From JBIIUJ01 sp044340025 (GTDB lineage Bacteria; Pseudomonadota; Alphaproteobacteria; Caulobacterales; Aquidulcibacteraceae), in NCBI GenBank assembly GCA_044340025.1, contig JBIIUJ010000027.1:1-23726 (forward strand): a stretch of 23,726 bases of DNA, in the 5' to 3' direction. Shown here one piece after another: positions 18,513 through 23,726 of this stretch (position 1 is the stretch's first letter; every line of letters begins with the position of its first letter). Made by a program: the position numbers and the translations under genes. The notes beneath the pieces are model-generated. The model was not told the origin of the DNA. It made no database searches and saw nothing but the letters and a program-made list of their open reading frames with translations.

Positions 18513-19253
18513 TCACTCTTTCGTTTCCGCCAGATAATCCTGATGGAATTCCGCAGGATCGAGCGGATCTTCGCCGCCGTCGTCGTCAGTCTTGGGGCGC
18601 GGCATGTCGAAATCGGCCGGAAGGCGCGTATCGAGAAGGCCGGCCGCCTTCAGATCCTCCTTGCCGGGCAGATCATCGATCGAGGCGAGCGAGAACTGCT
18701 CCAGAAAGGCGTCGGTGGTGCCATAGGTCAGCGGCTTGCCAGGCGCCCGGCGCCGCCCGCGCGGACGCACCCAGCCCATGTCCACAAGCGTATCCAGCGT
18801 CCCTTTGGAGACCGCGACGCCGCGCACGGCCTCGATCTCGGCGCGCGTGCAGGGCTGGTGATACGCCACGATCGCCAGCGTTTCGAGCCCGGCGCGGGAA
18901 AGCTTGCGTGGCTCGTCGCGCTCTTCCCGCAAGAGCCAGCCGAGGTCGGGCGCGGTCTGGAACCGCCATTTGCCGGCCACTTCGAGAAGCTCCACCCCCC
19001 GCCCCGCATACATCCGCTTGAGCCGGGAGAGCGCGCCGCCCACATCGGCGCCTTCCGGCAGGCGCTGCGCGATGGCGGATGCGGGCAGCGGCTCGGCTGA
19101 GGCGAACAGGAGCGCCTCCACCATGCGCAGATGTTCAGGCGCGGGATCGGAGCCTTCGACCAGCGCGCGCGCAGGCGCGGCCGCCCGCGTCCTGCCGATC
19201 AGGCCCGCAACCGCGGCGGCGATATCATCGACGCTTGGGTCTTCCTCGCTCAC
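18513..19253 (-). CDS. scpB: Segregation and condensation protein B
   Basis: A 246-residue ScpB, two winged-helix domains that dimerise and bind ScpA in the SMC condensin complex. Seen are MVEALLFASAEPLPASAIAQ, the middle strand VELLEVAGKWRFQT, and the second winged helix SRAGLETLAIVAYHQPCTRA with SKGTLDTLVDMGWV, YGTTDAFLEQFSLASIDDLP near the end. The start is a GTG whose bases overlap the scpA stop (GTGA), so the two are translationally coupled. The acidic C-terminal tail of about 45 residues is typical of alphaproteobacterial forms. It acts on the nucleoid. Confidence 0.95.
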   Translation of the reverse strand: MSEEDPSVDDIAAAVAGLIGRTRAAAPARALVEGSDPAPEHLRMVEALLFASAEPLPASAIAQRLPEGADVGGALSRLKRMYAGRGVELLEVAGKWRFQTAPDLGWLLREERDEPRKLSRAGLETLAIVAYHQPCTRAEIEAVRGVAVSKGTLDTLVDMGWVRPRGRRRAPGKPLTYGTTDAFLEQFSLASIDDLPGKEDLKAAGLLDTRLPADFDMPRPKTDDDGGEDPLDPAEFHQDYLAETKE

Positions 19254-20062
19254 TCGGCGGCGATCCGGTGGGCGTCGGCGTCGCGCTGGCGCAGGTACAG
19301 CGGCCCGAACGCCTCAAGCTGCTGCAGGTCCAGCTTGCCTGCCTTGGCGAGCTCCAGGCTCGCGGAGACAAGGCTGGCATAGCGCGAGGCCTTGCTCGGC
19401 GGCTCACGGAAGCGCGCGGTCTCCGGGGCGAACGCGCCCAGCGGGCGCCACTCGCGCGCCTGCCAGAGCATGTCCTCGATGCGGCGACGCGCCTCCTCGA
19501 TCGGATAGACCGGCATCGGCTTCACCGTCATGCGCCGGCCCGCCTGCTTCAGACGCTGGGTCGCGTAGGCGCGCAACAGATCAAGCAGGTCCACATCCCA
19601 GCGATCGCCGCGGAGGATGGTTTTGGCCTCCGGCGCGCCGCGGGCGAACGTGTCTTCGCCCAGGACCGGCCGCGACTGGAGCGCCTCTGCGGCCGCGCGC
19701 ATCGCCTCCAGACGCCGCAAGCGCCAGGCAAGCTGCTCGGCGAGGTCTTCGTCCGGCGCTTCCTCGGTCGCGCGCTCGGCCTTGGGCAGCAGCAGGCGCG
19801 ACTTCAGATAGGCGAGCCAGGACGCCATCACGAGATAATCGGCCGCCAGCTCGATCCGACAGGCGCGCGCTTCGGCCACAAAGGCGAGATATTGCTCCGC
19901 CAGACGCAGGATGGAGATGCGGCGCAGATCCACTTTGTCGGCGCGGGCAAGCTGCAGCAACAGATGCAGTGGGCCCTCGAAGCCCTCCAGATCGACATGG
20001 AAAGCCTTGCCGTCCTCCTCGGCGGCTTGCGCGGCTTCAAGGTCGATCGGTTCGGCGCTCAT
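19250..20062 (-). CDS. scpA: Segregation and condensation protein A
   Basis: A 270-residue ScpA, the kleisin that bridges SMC heads. The N-terminal FEGPLHLLLQLARADKVDL with ISILRLAEQYLAFV is the classic family start; a middle DYLVMASWLAYLKSRLLLP follows, and the C-terminal winged helix (SLELAKAGKLDLQQ, FGPLYL) binds SMC. ATG 20062 overlaps the nagZ stop by four bases and gives a normal length; an upstream in-frame start would add 14 residues inside nagZ and was not used. Confidence 0.95.
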   Translation of the reverse strand: MSAEPIDLEAAQAAEEDGKAFHVDLEGFEGPLHLLLQLARADKVDLRRISILRLAEQYLAFVAEARACRIELAADYLVMASWLAYLKSRLLLPKAERATEEAPDEDLAEQLAWRLRRLEAMRAAAEALQSRPVLGEDTFARGAPEAKTILRGDRWDVDLLDLLRAYATQRLKQAGRRMTVKPMPVYPIEEARRRIEDMLWQAREWRPLGAFAPETARFREPPSKASRYASLVSASLELAKAGKLDLQQLEAFGPLYLRQRDADAHRIAAE

Positions 20063-21072
20063 ACAGAGATTCCGGCGCCTGTCAGGGCGCCAAAGCGCGC
20101 CCATGCGGCCTCGACGTCGAACGGTTCAGCCGCGCGGGCGAAGCTTTCGGCCCGCTCGGCGCGGGCGAGCGCTTTGCCCGCCAGCGGGGGACAGGCCGCC
20201 GCCAGCGCAAGCCGATCATCCAGCGAGGCGTTGCACAGCATCACCACATCGCATCCCGCCCGGATCGCTGCATCCGCGCGCGCCTGGAGGGGGCCGGACA
20301 GGGCCTTCATGCTGGCGTCGTCTGACATCAGCAAGCCGTCGAACCCGATCTCGCGGCGGATAACGCCCTCGATCACGGCCGGCGAGCAGGTGGCCGGGGC
20401 CGTCTCGTCCAGCGTTTCGTAGACGATGTGGGCTGTCATCGCCATCGGCGCATCGGCGCAGGCGATGAAGGGCGCGATATCCTGAGCCAACGCTTGCCGA
20501 CCGGCCACCACGCGCGGCAGCACGAAGTGGCTATCGCCTTCGGCCCGGCCATGACCGGGCACGTGCTTGATGACGCTGGCGACACCGCCGGCATGCAGCC
20601 CTTCCATCGCGGCCCGGCCGAGCACTCCCACGACCGCAGGATCGGGCGAGAAGGAGCGGTCGCCGATCACGGCGTCCGCACCCTGCACCCGCAGATCGAG
20701 GCAGGGCGCGCAATCAGCCGTCACGCCGATCGCACGGAGCTCGTGCGCGATCAGCCGATGATGCAGCACGCACGCCTCATGAGCGGCATCGCGATCGCGC
20801 GCATAAAGGGCGCCATAGGTGGCGAGCGACGGGAAGACCGGCCATTCGGGGGCCTTCAACCGCGCGACGCGCCCGCCTTCCTGATCGATGAAGATCAGCG
20901 CATCGCGGCCCAGCGCCTCGCGGATCTCGCTCGTCAGGGCGCTGACCTGAGCGCGCGACCGGCAGGAGCGGGCAAACAGGATCAGAGCCCAGGGATCGAC
21001 CTCCCGGAAGAATGCCCGCTCGTCCCGCGTGAGGGCCTCGCCTTCGACGTCCAGAATACAGGCGATGGTCAT
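20059..21072 (-). CDS. nagZ: Beta-N-acetylhexosaminidase NagZ (GH3)
   Basis: A 337-residue cytosolic glycoside hydrolase family 3 enzyme that removes GlcNAc from anhydromuropeptides during peptidoglycan recycling. The substrate loop FIDQEGGRVARL (61-72), KHVPGHGRAEGDSH (169-182) with the Asp180/His182 acid-base dyad, and LLMSDDASM with nucleophile Asp251 are all present. Length is normal. The ATG overlaps the stop of the SPOR gene by four bases, and the stop overlaps the scpA start by four, so it is in the middle of a coupled chain. The link between a cell-wall enzyme and scpAB is a conserved alphaproteobacterial order. Confidence 0.95.
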   Translation of the reverse strand: MTIACILDVEGEALTRDERAFFREVDPWALILFARSCRSRAQVSALTSEIREALGRDALIFIDQEGGRVARLKAPEWPVFPSLATYGALYARDRDAAHEACVLHHRLIAHELRAIGVTADCAPCLDLRVQGADAVIGDRSFSPDPAVVGVLGRAAMEGLHAGGVASVIKHVPGHGRAEGDSHFVLPRVVAGRQALAQDIAPFIACADAPMAMTAHIVYETLDETAPATCSPAVIEGVIRREIGFDGLLMSDDASMKALSGPLQARADAAIRAGCDVVMLCNASLDDRLALAAACPPLAGKALARAERAESFARAAEPFDVEAAWARFGALTGAGISV

Positions 21073-21911
21073 GAGCCGGCCACGATACAGGCAAGGCCCG
21101 AGCCCGTGGCGCGGCCGCAGAAGGCCTGCGCTTCGGCGCGGCTGGCGAAGCCGCCGGTCCGCAGGCGGTAAAGCGTCTTGCCGTCGCGTTCGACGGTGCT
21201 GATTTGCGGCGCGCGGCCAGCCGCGACAGCGCCGAGTCTGGACCAGGCGCTGCGGGCCAGGGCTTCCGAGCCAAACGCTCCAAGCTGAACGGAAACCGAG
21301 CCTGCGGCGGGGGGCGCGGCGGCGGCAGCCGGAGCGGGGGCCGGCGCCGAAGCAGCGGCAGGGGGCGGAGCGGCGGGGCGGGCAATTGGGGCGGCGGCCT
21401 GCTGGGCCGGGCGCGCGGCGACCGGCGCGGGGGGCGCGGCCTTAGGCGTCTCTGGAGGGGCGACCTTGGCGGCGTCGCGCGGACGCAGATCCGGCAGGGG
21501 CTGGCGATCCTTCGGGCGCAGATCTTCCGGGGGCGCGAGGGCGGGGGCGGCCTGCACCTGGGCGATCCTGGGCTGCTCGAGTGCGTCCACCTGCTCTACC
21601 CGCAGGCCGCCGGCGGCTTCCCCTTCATAGATCGCCTTGTCCTGATTGGGCGTCTGCGTGGCGCCGGGATCGGCCGGGGGGGTCCGGAACGGGCCAGGCT
21701 CGGCCACGATCTGGGGCGGCGCCTCGCGGCCGCCGGCGCGCACGCCCTGACCATAGAGATTGAAGATCACGCCAGCCAGCACCGCCAGGAACACAACACC
21801 CGCAATCAGCAGGATCGGCCCGCGGCGGTTGTCGTCTTCATCGTCACGCGCATCGAAGGTGAGGATGGGATCGTCGGCGTCTGGCGCGTAGGCGCTGTCG
21901 CGATCGCGCAT
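21069..21911 (-). CDS. SPOR-domain membrane protein
   Basis: A 280-residue bitopic inner-membrane protein. An acidic cytoplasmic head (residues 1-30) precedes one membrane helix (about 31-52, GPILLIAGVVFLAVLAGVIF), then a long Pro/Ala-rich periplasmic linker, and a C-terminal SPOR domain (about 203-279, SVQLGAFGSEALARSAWSRL ... LYRLRTGGFASRAEAQAFC). SPOR domains bind denuded septal glycan, so a role at the division site is likely, as for DedD/FtsN-type proteins. The linker holds long alanine and proline runs and is low complexity. It lies 68 bases after dgt; in the usual order I would expect argS between them. Confidence 0.88.
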   Translation of the reverse strand: MRDRDSAYAPDADDPILTFDARDDEDDNRRGPILLIAGVVFLAVLAGVIFNLYGQGVRAGGREAPPQIVAEPGPFRTPPADPGATQTPNQDKAIYEGEAAGGLRVEQVDALEQPRIAQVQAAPALAPPEDLRPKDRQPLPDLRPRDAAKVAPPETPKAAPPAPVAARPAQQAAAPIARPAAPPPAAASAPAPAPAAAAAPPAAGSVSVQLGAFGSEALARSAWSRLGAVAAGRAPQISTVERDGKTLYRLRTGGFASRAEAQAFCGRATGSGLACIVAGS

Positions 21912-21979
21912 GGGTGTGGCCTTTCCACTCGTCTGACCGCCGAGAATAGGGCGGTCTGCGTGATTCGTCGCGGCTTTCG

Positions 21980-23185
21980 TCAGAGCCAGCGGTCAAGATT
22001 GAACAGTCGGCGATGCTCGTCGATCGCGAACAGGTCTGTCATGCCCGCGATGTAGTCGGCAACGATTCGGGCGGTCTTGGGGCTGTGGGCGCCGTCCGCG
22101 CCCACCTGCCAGTCGGGCGGCATCGTATCGGGTTCGGCCAGGAACAGCTCGAACAGTTCCTTCACGATGCGCCGGGCCTGGCTGCGGACCCGGTTGACCT
22201 TGTGATGGCGGTACATCCGCTCCCACAGAAACTGGCGCAGACCTGCGGCCTTGGCGGTCATGTCGTCGGAGAAGCCCACCAGCGGCACGCCGGCGAGGCG
22301 GACATCCTCCGCGCTTTCGGGGTCCAGGGCGGTCAGGCGGCGCCGCGTCTCGCGCACCAGATCATCCACCCAGTCGCCGATCAGACGGCGCACCGCTTCG
22401 GCGATGGTGCGATCCTCGTCCAGGAAGGGATAGCGCTCGCGCACGGACTGGAAGGCTCGCCGCGCGAGCGGCACGTCCATCAGATCATCCACCGTAAACA
22501 GGCCTGCCCGCAAACCGTCGTCGATGTCGTGATTGTTATAGGCGACGTCGTCGGCCATGGCCGCCACCTGGGCTTCCAGCGTCGGAAAGGTGCCAAGCCG
22601 CAGATCATGCTCGGTGGCGAAATCGCGCCAGACGGGCGGCAGATTGTCTGCGGTTTCGGCGCCGCGCAGCATCGGGCCGTTGTGCTTGGCCACACCTTCC
22701 AGCGTCTCGATGGTGAGGTTCAGCCCATCGAATTCGGGATAGCGCCGCTCCAGCTTCGTGAGCGTGCGCATGGTCTGGGCGTTATGATCAAAGCCGCCAT
22801 AGGCGCGCATGCAGGCATCCAGCGCGTCTTCCCCGGTATGACCGAATGGCGGATGGCCAAGATCGTGGGCGAGGGCGCAAGCCTCGGCCAGATCTTCCTC
22901 CAGCATCAACCGGCGCGCCACCGAACGCGCGATCTGGGCGACCTCCAACGAATGGGTCAGCCGCGTTCGGAAATGATCGCCCTCGTGGGAGACAAACACC
23001 TGCGTCTTCTGCTTCAGCCGCCGGAAAGCGGTGGAGTGGATGATCCGGTCGCGATCGCGCTCGAAGGGCGTGCGGTGGCGGCTTTCCGGCTCGGGATGAA
23101 AGCGCCCCAGGCTGTGATGGGGATCGGCGGCATAGGGCGCGAGTTCGCGCGCGGGCCGCCAATCCTGATTTGCGACATCATCCAC
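21980..23185 (-). CDS. dgt: dGTPase-like HD-domain deoxynucleoside triphosphohydrolase
   Basis: A 401-residue cytosolic HD-superfamily enzyme that cuts dNTPs to deoxynucleoside and triphosphate, limiting dNTP pools. Motifs in order are FERDRDRIIHSTAFRRLKQK, the first metal His78 in TRLTHSLEV, the HD pair His107-Asp108 in ALAHDLGHPPFGH, and Asp212 in MADDVAYNNHD. These supply the expected H...HD...D metal site. The alphaproteobacterial form is usually shorter than E. coli Dgt, and this fits. The start is a GTG at 23185 with AAGGGG eight bases upstream. It diverges from the Fe-S insertion gene across 87 bases and heads the long minus-strand run. Confidence 0.94.
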   Translation of the reverse strand: MDDVANQDWRPARELAPYAADPHHSLGRFHPEPESRHRTPFERDRDRIIHSTAFRRLKQKTQVFVSHEGDHFRTRLTHSLEVAQIARSVARRLMLEEDLAEACALAHDLGHPPFGHTGEDALDACMRAYGGFDHNAQTMRTLTKLERRYPEFDGLNLTIETLEGVAKHNGPMLRGAETADNLPPVWRDFATEHDLRLGTFPTLEAQVAAMADDVAYNNHDIDDGLRAGLFTVDDLMDVPLARRAFQSVRERYPFLDEDRTIAEAVRRLIGDWVDDLVRETRRRLTALDPESAEDVRLAGVPLVGFSDDMTAKAAGLRQFLWERMYRHHKVNRVRSQARRIVKELFELFLAEPDTMPPDWQVGADGAHSPKTARIVADYIAGMTDLFAIDEHRRLFNLDRWL

Positions 23186-23221
23186 CGCCGGCGCCCCTTC
23201 GATTCTGCGCGTGATTGCTCC

Positions 23222-23228
23222 TATATAG
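23222..23228 (+). promoter_or_regulatory. Candidate -10 box in the dgt/Fe-S carrier divergent region
   Basis: TATATAG (part of the palindrome CTATATAG) is the only AT-rich box in the 87-base gap and sits 45 bases before ATG 23273. No good -35 hexamer accompanies it, so this is weak and could serve either strand. Confidence 0.25.
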
Positions 23229-23272
23229 ACACGAGATGCGGCTCGCGCCGCCCACGATTGCGGAACACGATC

Positions 23273-23602
23273 ATGAGCACAGGGTTTAGCGTCTCCAATA
23301 GCGCGGCGGAAAAGATCGCCGCCGTGGTGGCGAGCGAGCCGGGCGCCGCGTTTTTCCGCGTTGCGGTGAATGGCGGCGGTTGTTCGGGCTTCCAGTATGA
23401 TTTCGGCTTCGCTGAAGCGCCGGACGCAGAAGACGTGCTGATCGAGAAGGGGCCGGCCAAAGTGCTGGTTGATCCGATCAGCCTGGAGTTCCTCGCCGGG
23501 GCGGAGATCGATTGGGTAGAGGAGCTGATCGGCGCGGCTTTCAGGATCCGCAACCCGAATGCGAAAAGCTCCTGCGGCTGCGGGGTGAGTTTTTCGGTGT
23601 GA
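23273..23602 (+). CDS. erpA: Iron-sulfur cluster insertion protein (ErpA/IscA type)
   Basis: A 109-residue A-type Fe-S carrier. Its three cluster cysteines are Cys37 in NGGGCSGFQY and Cys101/Cys103 in SSCGCGVSFSV, the standard C-x63-C-x-C spacing. VDPISLEFLAGAEIDWVEEL matches the family core. It passes clusters from the assembly scaffold to apo-enzymes. The gene is named erpA because stand-alone alphaproteobacterial copies next to dgt usually are, but IscA or SufA cannot be excluded. The ATG at 23273 is taken as start since the upstream open frame is antisense to dgt. The inverted-repeat element follows its stop closely. Confidence 0.9.
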   Translation: MSTGFSVSNSAAEKIAAVVASEPGAAFFRVAVNGGGCSGFQYDFGFAEAPDAEDVLIEKGPAKVLVDPISLEFLAGAEIDWVEELIGAAFRIRNPNAKSSCGCGVSFSV

Positions 23603-23613
23603 GGGGCTTCCCC
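23603..23613 (+). other. Small GGGG-CTT-CCCC hairpin after the Fe-S carrier gene
   Basis: A four-base G/C stem with a three-base loop right after the stop codon at 23602. It may be a part of the repeat element that follows. It is short and without a T-run, so it is not a convincing terminator on its own. Confidence 0.3.
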
Positions 23614-23620
23614 ACCCCCT

Positions 23621-23726
23621 CCGTCAGCTTCGCTGACACCTCCCCCGCAAGCGGGGGAGGACGTTTGCTTGCGAGCGTTGGCTCATCCTCCCCCGCCTGC
23701 GGGGGAGGTGTCAGCGAAGCTGACGG
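23621..23726. repeat. Palindromic extragenic repeat pair (REP-like inverted element), reaching the window end
   Basis: Two 41-base arms, 23621-23661 and 23686-23726, are reverse complements at 40 of 41 positions and flank a 24-base spacer. Each arm holds two smaller hairpins: GTCAGC-TTC-GCTGAC (23623-23637 in the left arm) and CCTCCCCCGC-AA-GCGGGGGAGG (23639-23660; the right copy at 23687-23708 has CT in the loop). The nested hairpins fit a BIME/REP-type mobile or RNA-structural element rather than coding sequence. I recall near-identical units scattered between genes of Caulobacter- and Sphingomonas-type genomes. Its transcript could fold strongly and might end or protect the upstream mRNA. 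The element may continue beyond the window. Confidence 0.9.

Noticed and set aside
22013..23272. Long plus-strand open frame running into the Fe-S carrier gene
   Set aside because: It is antisense to dgt, whose protein is clearly conserved; the frame stays open only because of high GC content. The carrier starts at 23273.
23639..23708. Two similar C-rich hairpins considered as CRISPR repeats
   Set aside because: They are inverted rather than direct, only two copies exist, and the spacer is 24 bases within a larger palindrome.

Overview
The window comes from a GC-rich alphaproteobacterium. The best guess is the Maricaulales/Caulobacterales (Hyphomonadaceae-type) group. This rests on base composition, on the midA-pgeF pair, on the SPOR-nagZ-scpA-scpB-tatABC gene order, on hybrid kinases without dedicated regulators, and on the GTCAGCTTCGCTGAC / CCTCCCCCGC extragenic repeat at the right edge. 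No rRNA, tRNA, CRISPR array, integrase or transposase was seen. Genes are packed tightly; no stretch over 300 bases is empty apart from a decayed gene at 10313-10900.

Layout. (1) 1-4300, plus strand: the 3' end of a MidA-family methyltransferase, pgeF, a membrane-bound hybrid histidine kinase, and an AGE-family sugar epimerase/isomerase that overlaps the end of glmS. (2) 4287-6134, minus strand: glmS, diverging from a second, larger hybrid histidine kinase (6328-8673). (3) 8693-10307: a ferritin-like diiron protein diverging from a small Rieske [2Fe-2S] protein; together they look like a possible oxygenase plus electron donor. (4) 10313-13742: remnants of an M14-type zinc carboxypeptidase with a large internal deletion, a YfcC/DcuC-family transporter, and an exported cyanophycinase-like serine peptidase; this looks like a peptide or amino-acid scavenging locus that has lost one enzyme. 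(5) 13752-23185, minus strand: a twelve-gene, largely overlapping run in transcription order dgt, SPOR protein, nagZ, scpA, scpB, tatA, tatB, tatC, modA, modB, modC, GNAT. (6) 23273-23602, plus strand: an ErpA/IscA-type Fe-S insertion protein, followed by a 106-base inverted-repeat element that reaches the window edge.

Functional picture. The long minus-strand run joins nucleotide-pool control (dgt), peptidoglycan recycling (nagZ, SPOR), chromosome condensation (scpAB), folded-protein export (tatABC) and molybdate uptake (modABC). Two exported proteins encoded here, ModA and the cyanophycinase, carry RR-type leaders that could use the neighbouring Tat system. Molybdoenzymes are classic Tat cargo, which may explain the tat-mod join. 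The most interesting unexplained unit is the diiron/Rieske pair. The clearest sign of genome change is the broken M14 peptidase beside an apparently intact transporter and cyanophycinase.
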